Source: Chloroflexota bacterium
Lineage (GTDB): Bacteria > Chloroflexota > Anaerolineae > UBA4142 > SHND01
Length of the DNA: 64,000 nt
Reading direction: 5' to 3'
Assembly (NCBI GenBank): GCA_016209205.1
Contig: JACQWQ010000071.1
Span: forward strand, 46,409 to 110,408
Part shown: in pieces, positions 52,551-60,618 of the stretch
How the letters are laid out: every line of letters begins with the position of its first letter
Numbering within the stretch: position 1 is the stretch's first letter
The notes under the pieces: generated by a model
Seen by the model: only the letters and a program-made list of their open reading frames with translations
Database searches by the model: none
What the model was told of the DNA's origin: nothing
Position numbers and translations under genes: made by a program

Positions 52551-53615
52551 ATGAAAGCCGCAAGATTTTATAAAGCAAACGAACCACTCAAAATCGAAGA
52601 TGTCCCTCAACCCAAACCAGGGCCTGGCGAAGTGCTGGTCGCCGTGAGGGCAGCCGGGTTGTGTGGGACGGATTTGCACATTGCGATTGAAGGCACAATC
52701 CCCACTATGACTCAACCGATTACACTCGGACACGAAGCCGCCGGAGTCGTCGCCGAAGTTGGCGCGGGCGTATCGGAGTGGAAAGTGGGGGATCGTGTTG
52801 CCGTCTTTCCAAACATCGCTTGTGGCGAATGTTATGCCTGCGTGAGCGGGCGCGAAGCATTGTGCCTCAAGAGTCGCATCCTCGGCGTGCAAGCCGATGG
52901 CGCGTTTGCCGAATATCTCCTCGTCCCGGCGCGAACTCTCGTGCGTCTATCGGATTCGATCTCGTTTGAAGTCGGCGCGATCCTCACCGATGCTGTCTCC
53001 ACCGCGTATCACGCCGTCGTCTGTCGCGGCAGTGTGCAGCGTGGTGAAGCGGTTGTCGTCATCGGTTGCGGCGGCGTGGGGCATCATGGTGTGTTGTGGG
53101 CTAAACAGCGCGGGGCGGCGCCCATCATCGCCGTAGATATATCTGAAGGAGCATTGCGTCAGGCGCAAGAGGCGGGCGCCGATTACATCCTTAATCCAGT
53201 TAATGCCGACGCGCCAAAATCGGTGAGAGCGTTGACAGGCAGCGTTGGCGCAGATTGCGCGCTAGAGTTCGTAGGTCGCGCCGAGACGGTGACAACAGCG
53301 ATGAAATGTCTCAAGCGCGGCGGCAGAGCGGTGATTGTAGGCGTCGGGCAGGATCGCGTGGCGCTGCCCCCTTTGCAAGCGTTTGTCGGCAGTGAGTTGT
53401 CGCTCATCGCTTCACTTGGTTTTCATCGCGCTGATCTGGAGGAAATTATCAGCATGGTTGACTCTGGAAAAGTGAACGTGAGTGGTTCGGTAACGGAGAC
53501 TGTGCCGTTAGAGCAAATCAATGAGGCGATGCGGCAGTTGACAGAACGAAAGGGAGAGCAAGTGCGGACGGTGATAAGAATAGAGTCGCTGCGCAATAAC
53601 TCGAGTTTCGCATGA
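52551..53615 (+). CDS. Zinc-dependent alcohol dehydrogenase (MDR)
   Basis: The 354-residue medium-chain dehydrogenase has GLCGTDLHI and GHEAAGVVAEVG (catalytic zinc Cys/His/Glu), the structural zinc loop CGECYACVSGREALC, and the NAD motif VIGCGGVGHHGV. It would oxidise an alcohol or hydroxyacyl intermediate. The ATG follows GAGGAAAAA. It is the last gene of the plus arm, 39 bp before the convergent regulator. Confidence 0.9.
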   Translation: MKAARFYKANEPLKIEDVPQPKPGPGEVLVAVRAAGLCGTDLHIAIEGTIPTMTQPITLGHEAAGVVAEVGAGVSEWKVGDRVAVFPNIACGECYACVSGREALCLKSRILGVQADGAFAEYLLVPARTLVRLSDSISFEVGAILTDAVSTAYHAVVCRGSVQRGEAVVVIGCGGVGHHGVLWAKQRGAAPIIAVDISEGALRQAQEAGADYILNPVNADAPKSVRALTGSVGADCALEFVGRAETVTTAMKCLKRGGRAVIVGVGQDRVALPPLQAFVGSELSLIASLGFHRADLEEIISMVDSGKVNVSGSVTETVPLEQINEAMRQLTERKGEQVRTVIRIESLRNNSSFA

Positions 53616-53654
53616 ATTGCGTCATGTCTGCCATTTTAGAGCGGATTCCGTTTC

Positions 53655-55808
53655 TCAGCGCGTCCCCGCGCCGATTTCCTGCTGCCACAACGCATCGGTC
53701 ACGCGGATCATGCCCGCTTTCAGGTGGCGGCGATACGTGCTGAACGGCAGGTCGAGCGCCTCGGCGGCTTGCTCTTGGGTCATCGTCGGTTTGAGATAGG
53801 TGTATTGCACGGCGCGATATAGTTTGGCTTCACGCGGCGACACTTGCGGTTTTTGGACCGCTTCTTGCAGGAGGGTTTGCAGCGCGGTCATGCGCGCGTC
53901 CGCGCTCGCCCCGCCGCCCGCGCGTTCGACCACGATGCGGGAACGCAGCAAGGGATTTTCGCGCAGACGATGGGGGCGCGAAAAATCGCGCAGTGCGTCG
54001 TGCGCCGCGCTGTCAAATTCGTCGCGGCTCAGCACGAGCAGCATCGTCGCCGGAGGAGGGGGGGCAGAGTCGAGCGTTGGCGCGGTCTCGCGTTCGGCGA
54101 GCAGCGTCAACCACGACAGCGGCGGCGTCACGCGCCAATCGTGCCCGTACACACCAAACGTTTTGTCGTCCACCGTAAAGTCCGCTTCCGGGATGCGGTG
54201 CAAGTCGGCGTAATTCAGCACGTCACTCCAGAACGTCGGGTCGGCGACGGGGAAAAAAGTGTACGCCAAACCCGGTGTAGCGAGATATTGACGGACGACG
54301 TTGACAAAGATCAGACTCTGCGCGGGGGAAACATTTTGATACGTGTCGCGTCCCATCCAAAAGCGAAAGAGGAGCGCCGCCTCGCCGGGGCGCAGGGGCG
54401 CGTGCCGGTTCAAAAATTCTACCGCGTTCGCCGTGCCCGGGTCGGCTTGAATTTGCTGCGGCGACGCGCGGTCGAGCCGCACCGATGCCAGCAATCCTGC
54501 CGGAATAATTTCGGAATCGCGCAAGACGAGGAACCCTTCGGGCTGCGTTTGCATCCACTGCGCGGCGAGGTCTGCCGCGTCCTCGCCTTCGTAGCGCGCG
54601 ACGATTCCGGCGAGCGCCGGAATATCACTTAGTTTGAGCACATCCGTCGCCAGCGTGCCGCTGCTCGCCCATTCAAAAAACGGACGCACCACAGGATTGT
54701 CGCGGTGCAAAAAAATGTAATCGAACAAGATGCGCTGCTGCGCGATGCCGGACGTCGCGTGCAATTGTTGCAAATGGTAATTGCGCGCGCGGCGATGCAA
54801 TTCCGTGTACCAATCGGGATTGCGCCAACGCAAATCGGCGATCAATGCTTCGCGCGCGAGGTTGTGTGGATACAAACCTTCGGCGCTGGCGTCCATAAAG
54901 GACAGCCCGCGCAGCCATTCAAACATATCGTGCGCCGTTTGCGCGCCGGGTTCTGCGGCGGTCGCGGGGAGGGTCGGGTCGGGCAAATGCAGCATCGCGG
55001 CGAGCTTGCTCTCGGTGACGACGCGCACGAGCGCGGAGGCTTCGAGCGCGGCGCGATGCGCGGGTCCCGGCACCTTTTGGACGAATTGGGCGAGCAGCGT
55101 TTTTACAATATCGGGTGCGGCTTCGGGTTTAAAGACCTCGCCCGCGTGCAAAGCCAGCGCGGGGCGTTGGTCGAACGCGTCGGCGACGAGGGAAAGCGCC
55201 AGCGGATGCCCGTGCGTGAAATCGAGAATGGCGCGCAGCTGCGCTTCGGGCACCTGACGCTGCTTGAGATATGCGCGTCCCTCTTCCGGTGAAAGATTTC
55301 GCAGCGAGACCGCGCGCATGAGCGTTTGCCACCCGGGATCGCTGTGCCATGCGGCAGCCGGGGGTTCGCGTCCCGCCACGACGACGAGTGTATTTTCGGG
55401 TAGGTCGGGAAAGAATTCTTCGCGCAGCCAATTCTCCAACGGACTCAACAGCTCGTACGTGTCAACCAAAATGACATTGCGTCCGGCGCGCTGCGCCAAC
55501 GCGTCGCTCATCGACGCGTTCGGTTCGAGTTCGAGCAACACGGCTAACGCGCCGAGAAACGCGTACGGCGAAGGTTCCGTATTGCGCGCGTCCAGATAAA
55601 TGGACTTGGCGCCGTTTCGTTCGGCAAGCGCTGCGAGTTCGCGCAGCAAAGTGGTTTTGCCGACCCCTCCGGGTCCGTACAGATACAAGATTTGAAATGG
55701 TGGTTCTTCGGCTCCAAGCGCGGCTTCAAACAGCCGAATTTCGCCGCCGCGTCCGACAAAGCGATTGCGCCGCGCCGAGGCGAGACGGTCTGCTAAACGC
55801 GCAGGCAT
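53655..55808 (-). CDS. AAA/NB-ARC-type ATPase with C-terminal HTH
   Basis: The 717-residue protein has Walker A GPGGVGKTT (45-53), Walker B NVILVDTYE (111-119) and a middle region of helical repeats. A C-terminal HTH follows (MTQEQAAEALDLPFSTYRRHLKAG, about 676-700). The layout is that of a STAND regulator with an ATP switch coupled to DNA binding. No sensor motif is recognised. A related fragment remains at 33499-33597, so paralogues exist in the genome. It is divergent from a hydrolase. Confidence 0.78.
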   Translation of the reverse strand: MPARLADRLASARRNRFVGRGGEIRLFEAALGAEEPPFQILYLYGPGGVGKTTLLRELAALAERNGAKSIYLDARNTEPSPYAFLGALAVLLELEPNASMSDALAQRAGRNVILVDTYELLSPLENWLREEFFPDLPENTLVVVAGREPPAAAWHSDPGWQTLMRAVSLRNLSPEEGRAYLKQRQVPEAQLRAILDFTHGHPLALSLVADAFDQRPALALHAGEVFKPEAAPDIVKTLLAQFVQKVPGPAHRAALEASALVRVVTESKLAAMLHLPDPTLPATAAEPGAQTAHDMFEWLRGLSFMDASAEGLYPHNLAREALIADLRWRNPDWYTELHRRARNYHLQQLHATSGIAQQRILFDYIFLHRDNPVVRPFFEWASSGTLATDVLKLSDIPALAGIVARYEGEDAADLAAQWMQTQPEGFLVLRDSEIIPAGLLASVRLDRASPQQIQADPGTANAVEFLNRHAPLRPGEAALLFRFWMGRDTYQNVSPAQSLIFVNVVRQYLATPGLAYTFFPVADPTFWSDVLNYADLHRIPEADFTVDDKTFGVYGHDWRVTPPLSWLTLLAERETAPTLDSAPPPPATMLLVLSRDEFDSAAHDALRDFSRPHRLRENPLLRSRIVVERAGGGASADARMTALQTLLQEAVQKPQVSPREAKLYRAVQYTYLKPTMTQEQAAEALDLPFSTYRRHLKAGMIRVTDALWQQEIGAGTR

Positions 55809-55928
55809 ATTCTTTCCCTTATCGAAACTCGCGCGTCATGTGGTACGGCGATGTTCGTGTTGCGCGTGGCGCATATTTTACTCTATCGTATGAATGCGGG
55901 CAATGGGCTTTAGAAAAGATTTTTGGAT

Positions 55929-55953
55929 GTGTCACGAGTTGTACTCGTGACAC
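55929..55953. repeat. 11-3-11 hairpin I
   Basis: GTGTCACGAGT, TGT, ACTCGTGACAC: an exact palindrome in the 341-bp gap between the ATPase-HTH gene and the hydrolase. Confidence 0.75.
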
Positions 55954-56010
55954 GCCGGTGGGGCGAGTTGAACCATGTGGTGAGCATAGCCGAACCATCG
56001 CAATGCAAGC

Positions 56011-56035
56011 GGCACAACAGTACAACTGTTGTGCC
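56011..56035. repeat. 11-3-11 hairpin II
   Basis: GGCACAACAGT, ACA, ACTGTTGTGCC: the same geometry 58 bp downstream; both lie in the same gap. Confidence 0.75.
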
Positions 56036-56149
56036 AACGGAAAAATTTTTTCGCGCGTCGCGCGCCCGAAATTTGTGTTACACTTGCGATAGTTCATCGT
56101 TCAAAACGATGTGTTCGTCCCGGCAAAAGTTTTTTGTGGTGGAGGAAAA

Positions 56150-56947
56150 ATGTACACAACGGTCAATGGACGGCTCGTCGGATATGATGAAAGCGGCAGC
56201 GGAATGCCGCTCGTGTTGATTCATGGTTACCCGTTGAACCGCATGATGTGGGAAGCGCAATGGGAAGGTTTGACACAATCCGCGCGCGTGCTTGCGCCCG
56301 ACATGCGCGGCTTCGGCGAATCGGAAATGGTAGACGCGCCGGTGCAAATTTCGACCTACGCGGAGGACGTGCACGAATTTTTGCAGGCAATGGGCATTCA
56401 AGAACCCGCGGTGATTTGTGGACTTTCGATGGGCGGCTATATCGCGCTCGCATATTTGGGACAGTATCCTGAACAGGTCGCAGGACTTGTGCTCGCCAAT
56501 ACCAAAGCGACGCCGGACAGCGGCGAAGCCAAAGCGGGACGCAACAAAAATATCGCGCTGGCGCAAGCTAAAGGCGCGGACGCGATTGCCGAGGGGATAC
56601 TGCCCAAAATGCTCGCGCCTCAAACCTACGCCGCCAATGCGGAACTTGTCGAGCAAGTGAAACATATCATGGCGAGCGCGACGGTGACGGGCATCGTCGG
56701 CGCGTTGAGCGCGATGCGCGACCGTCCCGATTCAATCTACACGCTCGAGCAATCGAGTACGCCGACGTTGATTATTGCGGGGACGGACGACCAATTGATG
56801 CCGATGGCGGAACAGGACAAGATGAAGCAAGCCGCGCGCAACAGTACGCTGGTAGTGATTCCCGACGCGGGACATTTGTCGCCCATGGAACAGCCGGACG
56901 CGTTCAACGCTGCGCTCGCAGAATTCTTGAACACGCTCAAGCCCTGA
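56150..56947 (+). CDS. Alpha/beta-hydrolase
   Basis: The 265-residue hydrolase has LVLIHGYPLNRMMWE as oxyanion region, the nucleophile elbow GLSMGG (Ser93), an acid in GTDDQLMP and His in GHLSPMEQP. The substrate is unknown. The ATG follows GGAGGAAAAA. It is divergent from the ATPase-HTH gene across the 341-bp gap with two hairpins. Confidence 0.85.
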   Translation: MYTTVNGRLVGYDESGSGMPLVLIHGYPLNRMMWEAQWEGLTQSARVLAPDMRGFGESEMVDAPVQISTYAEDVHEFLQAMGIQEPAVICGLSMGGYIALAYLGQYPEQVAGLVLANTKATPDSGEAKAGRNKNIALAQAKGADAIAEGILPKMLAPQTYAANAELVEQVKHIMASATVTGIVGALSAMRDRPDSIYTLEQSSTPTLIIAGTDDQLMPMAEQDKMKQAARNSTLVVIPDAGHLSPMEQPDAFNAALAEFLNTLKP

Positions 56948-57052
56948 CAGGTTTTTGCGATGATTACATCGCCACGTACGCGTTGCATAAACTATTCGCG
57001 AGGTATGGCGCGTTCGCCATGCGAAAGACGTACGTCTCCAAAACCTGTCAGG
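56943..57052. repeat. CCTGACAGGTTTT inverted repeat element
   Basis: Exact 13-bp arms (56943-56955 and 57040-57052) flank about 84 bp that include a smaller CGCGTTCGCC-type stem. It overlaps the hydrolase stop and the end of the convergent HTH gene, acting perhaps as a bidirectional terminator or a small mobile element. Confidence 0.6.
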
Positions 57053-57056
57053 TCTT

Positions 57057-57416
57057 TTACACCGGCAGTGGATTTTTGCGCGGGCGGCCGCGCGGGCGGC
57101 GCGGTGGGTTTTGCGGAATTTGAATTGCGGGGACGGTGGTGGTGGGTATTGGCGCGGGTGGCGGCGCGGGCAGGGCAGACGCGCGCACGACCGGCGGCTC
57201 TTCGGACACTTCTTCGGGATCGAGCTGCTCTTCGGCAGGATTCACTTCGTGCGCTTTGAGAAACGCTTGCAGCTCGTTGCGATGCACGCGAAAACCGCCC
57301 AACAATTTCACCGCTTTTAGTTCTCCCAGTTTGATGTAACGGCGAATCGTAAACGGGCTGACGCCGAGATATTCGCCAATTTCGTTCGGCGATAAATACT
57401 CACGTTGAATAGCCAT
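57057..57416 (-). CDS. HTH (MerR/excisionase-like) protein with C-terminal AT-hook
   Basis: The 119-residue protein starts MAIQREYLSPNEIGEYLGVS, with a winged HTH (about 8-55) of the HTH_17/excisionase type (GVSPFTIRRYIKLGELKAVKLLG). An acidic stretch follows, then a Pro-rich linker, then RRPRGRPRKNP, a match to the AT-hook core RGRP. Two DNA-contact modules in one small protein suggest a nucleoid-like or transcription role rather than a phage excisionase. Confidence 0.7.
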   Translation of the reverse strand: MAIQREYLSPNEIGEYLGVSPFTIRRYIKLGELKAVKLLGGFRVHRNELQAFLKAHEVNPAEEQLDPEEVSEEPPVVRASALPAPPPAPIPTTTVPAIQIPQNPPRRPRGRPRKNPLPV

Positions 57417-57572
57417 GCTCTTGCTCGCTTGCAATTGAGTGAATCGGAACGTGAACGCGTAACTTGCTTGATAAAGCGCGCAAAATGGAACAAAACGTCT
57501 GTTCTAGATATTTTTGCTACACGTTGCTCACTATTTAGTGCGATTTTAACATTCACTATCCGAAAAGTCAAC

Positions 57573-57663
57573 GATAGCAAATAGCAGATAGCCGATAGCA
57601 GATAGCCAATATCGTTCACCATCTGCCATTTGCCATCTGCCATTCGCTATCTGCCATTCTGCC
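57573..57663. repeat. Heptamer hairpin running into rph
   Basis: GATAGCA-type 7-mers at 57573-57614 are followed by ATCTGCC-type 7-mers at 57621-57655 and an 8-mer, so the ATG of rph (57664) follows the array directly. No ribosome site is visible. Confidence 0.8.
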
Positions 57664-58380
57664 ATGCCGCGCCCCGACGGACGAAAACCGAACGAACTGC
57701 GCCCGGTGAAAATTACGCCGGGTTATATCGAATATGCCGAAGGAGCGGTGTTGATCGAGATGGGCAAGACGCGCGTGCTGTGTGCGGTCTCTGTCGAGAA
57801 AACGGCGCCGAAATGGTTGGCGGGACAAAATCAAGGTTGGCTCACCGCCGAATACGCGATGCTGCCGCGTGCGACCCATACGCGCACCGCACGCGAAACA
57901 ATCCCCGGCGCGCGCTCGCAAGAAATTCGCCGCCTCATCGGACGCAGTTTGCGCGCGGCAGTGGACTTGCGTCTTATCGGCGAGCATACGTTGAACGTGG
58001 ACTGTGATGTGATTCAAGCCGACGGCGGCACGCGCACCGCGTCCATCACGGGCGCGTACGTCGCCGTGGCGATTGCGTTGGGCAAAATGATTCGCGCTAA
58101 GGACGCGTCGCCGCGCGCGTTGAAAACAGCGGTCGCGGCGGTAAGCGTCGGCATCGTCGGCGGCGAACCGGTGCTCGATTTGAATTACGCGGAAGATTCG
58201 CGCGCCGAAGTGGATTTCAACGTCGTGATGACGAGCGAAGGCGAGTACGTCGAAGTGCAGGGCACGGGTGAAGGCGCGACGTTTTCACGCGCGCAAATGA
58301 ATAAATTGCTGGATTTGGCCAACGGCGGGATTCAAGAGTTGTTGGAGCTGCAAGAGAAGGTGCTGCGGACGAAAATGTGA
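57664..58380 (+). CDS. rph: Ribonuclease PH
   Basis: The 238-residue phosphorolytic exoribonuclease trims tRNA 3' ends. It has the typical start MPRPDGRKPNELRPVKI, RGWLTAEYAMLPRAT-like QGWLTAEYAMLPRAT, and DCDVIQADGGTRTASITG in the active site. Full length and intact. The start codon abuts the heptamer array and the stop is the first base of another. Confidence 0.95.
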   Translation: MPRPDGRKPNELRPVKITPGYIEYAEGAVLIEMGKTRVLCAVSVEKTAPKWLAGQNQGWLTAEYAMLPRATHTRTARETIPGARSQEIRRLIGRSLRAAVDLRLIGEHTLNVDCDVIQADGGTRTASITGAYVAVAIALGKMIRAKDASPRALKTAVAAVSVGIVGGEPVLDLNYAEDSRAEVDFNVVMTSEGEYVEVQGTGEGATFSRAQMNKLLDLANGGIQELLELQEKVLRTKM

Positions 58381-58435
58381 AACGTGAAACGTCAAACGTG
58401 AAATGTGAAACGTCAAACGTCAAACGTGAATCGTA
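58380..58435. repeat. AAACGTC/AAACGTG heptamer array
   Basis: Eight 7-mers (AAACGTG, AAACGTC, AAATGTG, AATCGTA types) start at the last base of the rph stop codon. Confidence 0.8.
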
Positions 58436-58494
58436 GTAACGAATTTATTCGTTGAGGCACGCGAACGAATGAGGCGATGTGCGATGTAGGCGGT

Positions 58495-58557
58495 GTGCGA
58501 TGTAGGCGATGTGCGATGTATTCCCATCGCCTACATCACCCATCGCCTACATCGCAC
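58495..58557. repeat. GATGTAGGC hairpin
   Basis: GCGATGT/AGGCGAT words with exact 17-bp arms (58495-58511 and 58541-58557) lie before the hydrolase start. Confidence 0.7.
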
Positions 58558-58578
58558 GTTACTACAAAGACTCGTTAT

Positions 58579-59505
58579 ATGGTTCGCGATCAGTTTATTG
58601 AATTGCGCGATTTGCAATTTCATTATCGCGCGTGGAGTAATCGCACGCCAGCGCGAATTTCGAAGAAATCAGACTCGACAAAACAACGCATTCGCGCTGG
58701 CGTGCGCCAAGGGACGCCGTTGATTTTTTTGCACGGGCTGGCGTCGCAATCGCATATCTTCGATAAAGTCGCGCCGCTGCTCGCGGATTCCTTTCGCGTT
58801 ATCGCGTTCGATCAACGCGGGCACGGCGAATCGGCAAAACCGAACGACGGTTATGATTTTGCGAGCGTGACGCGCGATTTGGTCGCACTGCTCGACGCGT
58901 TAAAAATCAAACGCGCAGTGGTGGCGGGTCATTCGTGGGGCGGGAATGTCGCGCTGTATTTTGCCGCGCATTACCCCGAACGCGCGCGCGGGCTGGTTTT
59001 GATTGACGGCGGCTTTCTCGACATCCAAGCCAATCCCGAAATGACGTGGGCGCGCACCGAAAAGGAACTCGCGCCGCCGCAGTTGACTGGCACACCCGTG
59101 AATGATTTCAAACAAATGTTGAAACAGTATGTAGGGAAATTGTGGAAGCCGTATGTCGAAGAAATTATTTTGCAAAACTTTGAAATCCAAAAGGACCATA
59201 CGATTCGCCCGCGTCTCTCGTACGCGAATCATCTGCGCATCCTGCGCGCGTTGTGGGAGCAGCGCCCGGGCGAGTATTATCCGCTCGTACGCTGCCCGGT
59301 CTTGATTGTCCCGGCAGTGAATGAGCGCACCGAAGACCAAGCGTGGTCGGAACGGCGGCGCGTCCAAGTAGAAACTGCGGCGCGCAGCATTGAAAAAAAT
59401 CGCGTCGTGTGGTTTCACGATACGGTGCACGACATTCCGTTGCAGCGCCCGCGCAAGTTGGCAAGCGTGATTACGAAATTCGCGCAAGACAACAAAATCA
59501 TTTGA
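58579..59505 (+). CDS. Alpha/beta-hydrolase with palindromic insertion
   Basis: The 308-residue hydrolase has LIFLHGLASQSHIF, the nucleophile elbow GHSWGG (Ser119) and a C-terminal His (HDTVHDIPLQRP). Residues 22-44 (RTPARISKKSDSTKQRIRAG plus VRQ) are coded by a 69-bp element with exact 17-bp inverted arms (58642-58658 and 58690-58706). Without it, YRAWSN would join GTPLIFLHGL, a normal family start. The catalytic parts are intact, so the protein may still fold. Confidence 0.82.
   Translation: MVRDQFIELRDLQFHYRAWSNRTPARISKKSDSTKQRIRAGVRQGTPLIFLHGLASQSHIFDKVAPLLADSFRVIAFDQRGHGESAKPNDGYDFASVTRDLVALLDALKIKRAVVAGHSWGGNVALYFAAHYPERARGLVLIDGGFLDIQANPEMTWARTEKELAPPQLTGTPVNDFKQMLKQYVGKLWKPYVEEIILQNFEIQKDHTIRPRLSYANHLRILRALWEQRPGEYYPLVRCPVLIVPAVNERTEDQAWSERRRVQVETAARSIEKNRVVWFHDTVHDIPLQRPRKLASVITKFAQDNKII
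58642..58706. mobile_element. In-frame palindromic insertion inside hydrolase gene
   Basis: CGCACGCCAGCGCGAAT and its exact complement, 31-nt loop; keeps the frame. It resembles the protein-coding palindromic elements known from Rickettsia in style, though not in sequence. Confidence 0.65.
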
Positions 59506-59507
59506 AC

Positions 59508-59536
59508 CGCGAATCCACGCGAATCTACGCGAATTG
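59508..59536. repeat. CGCGAATC decamer array
   Basis: CGCGAATCCA, CGCGAATCTA, CGCGAATT (period 10) just after the hydrolase stop. 59670-59682 (ATTCGCGTAGATT) is the mirrored arm beyond the MITE. Words are shared with 22119-22207. Confidence 0.6.
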
Positions 59537-59544
59537 TTTCTGCC

Positions 59545-59669
59545 TTAGGATTCGTCCAACAATAACTTGAGCAGTTTGCCATTAAAGTGCCCCAAGAATC
59601 GCCATTGTAAACGATTTCATGCCGGCTTTTTGTGGAAAAGTGCTCAACTTATTTATGGACGAGTCCTTA
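59545..59669. mobile_element. 125-bp MITE with imperfect terminal inverted repeats
   Basis: Left end TTAGGATTCGTCCA...TTGAGCAGTTTGCC and the reverse complement of the right end, TAAGGACTCGTCCA...TTGAGCACTTTTCC, match at about 28 of 36 positions. No gene is inside. It lies between the decamer arms and the arginase body, so it displaces the arginase N terminus. Confidence 0.65.
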
Positions 59670-60523
59670 TTCGCGTAGATTTGGATATGGGACCGAGCGC
59701 GATTCGTTACGCGGGCCTCGCTCCGGCGCTCGAACGCATCGGGCATCGCGTACGCGATACGGGCAACGTTTCCGTATCGGTGATGGAAAGCCGCGCGGAA
59801 CAAAACCCCCAGCTGCGTTATATCGCGCCGATTTTGGAAACGGCTGCCGCGCTCGCCGACCGCGTTGCGGATTCGTGCGCGCTCGGACATTTGCCCCTGG
59901 TCATTGGCGGCGATCACAGTTTGGCGCTCGGTTCGATTCGCGGCGCGACGCGGCGGCGCAATCTCGGCGTGATTTGGATTGACGCGCACGGTGATTTCAA
60001 CACGCACGAAACTTCGTCGTCGGGCAACATTCACGGCATGCCGCTCGCCGCGCTGTGCGGTTTGGGCGACGCGCGTTTGGTGAAATTGGGCAATCCCGCG
60101 CGCATGGTGAACCCGCGCAACGTGGTCGTCATCGGCGCGCGTGATTTGGATGACGGCGAACGCGCGTTGATGCAGCACGCGAGCGTGAACGTGATTGCGA
60201 TGGAACAGATTGACCGCATCGGAATGCACGCGGCGATGCAGCGCGCGCTGGAATACGCGATGCAGGGTACCGACGGCATTTATCTTTCGCTCGACCTCGA
60301 CGCGTTGGACCCGTTGGACGCGCCCGGGGTTGGCACGCCGGTGCCCGGTGGGATTACCTACCGCGAAGCGCATCTCGCCTGTGAAATGATTGCCGAAGCG
60401 GGGAAATTGGTCGGCATGGATTTGGTTGAGGTGAATCCGATTTTGGACGAACGCAATCGGACGGGGATTTTGGCGGTGGAATTGGCGGCGTCGGCGTTGG
60501 GCAAGCGGGTGTGGAAGGAATGA
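59567..60523 (+). CDS. Arginase/agmatinase-family ureohydrolase, 5' end disturbed
   Basis: The body from MGPSAIRYAGLAPAL onward is intact: GGDHSLALGS, WIDAHGDFNTHETS, SGNIHGMPLA, SLDLDALDP, GGITYREAH and DLVEVNPILD keep the Mn-binding residues. The usual start ISIIGAPMDLGAGRRGVDMG is missing; upstream codons (TTG at 59567 onward) are MITE sequence. The first ATG of the body is 59687. Either the enzyme uses this short start or it is non-functional. Its role would be arginine breakdown to ornithine and urea. Confidence 0.7.
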   Translation: MSSLPLKCPKNRHCKRFHAGFLWKSAQLIYGRVLIRVDLDMGPSAIRYAGLAPALERIGHRVRDTGNVSVSVMESRAEQNPQLRYIAPILETAAALADRVADSCALGHLPLVIGGDHSLALGSIRGATRRRNLGVIWIDAHGDFNTHETSSSGNIHGMPLAALCGLGDARLVKLGNPARMVNPRNVVVIGARDLDDGERALMQHASVNVIAMEQIDRIGMHAAMQRALEYAMQGTDGIYLSLDLDALDPLDAPGVGTPVPGGITYREAHLACEMIAEAGKLVGMDLVEVNPILDERNRTGILAVELAASALGKRVWKE

Positions 60524-60612
60524 GGAAAGAGGGGGAAGAGGGCGAAGAGGGGGAAGGAGGGGAAGAGGGCGAAGAGGGCGAAGAAGGGGAAGAGGGAAAT
60601 GGGGAAGCTGAG
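60524..60612. repeat. Purine-rich GAAGAGGGC array
   Basis: A run of GAGGGC/GAAGAGGG words (about 9-bp period) separates arginase from the next start codon. It is open in one frame (Glu/Gly-rich) but not likely to be translated. Confidence 0.6.
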
Positions 60613-60618
60613 GGAAAT

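Noticed and set aside
60511..60618. Glu/Gly-rich N-terminal extension of the propeller protein
   Set aside because: It is the purine-rich repeat read through; a good ribosome site sits before MAHMFMATANG.
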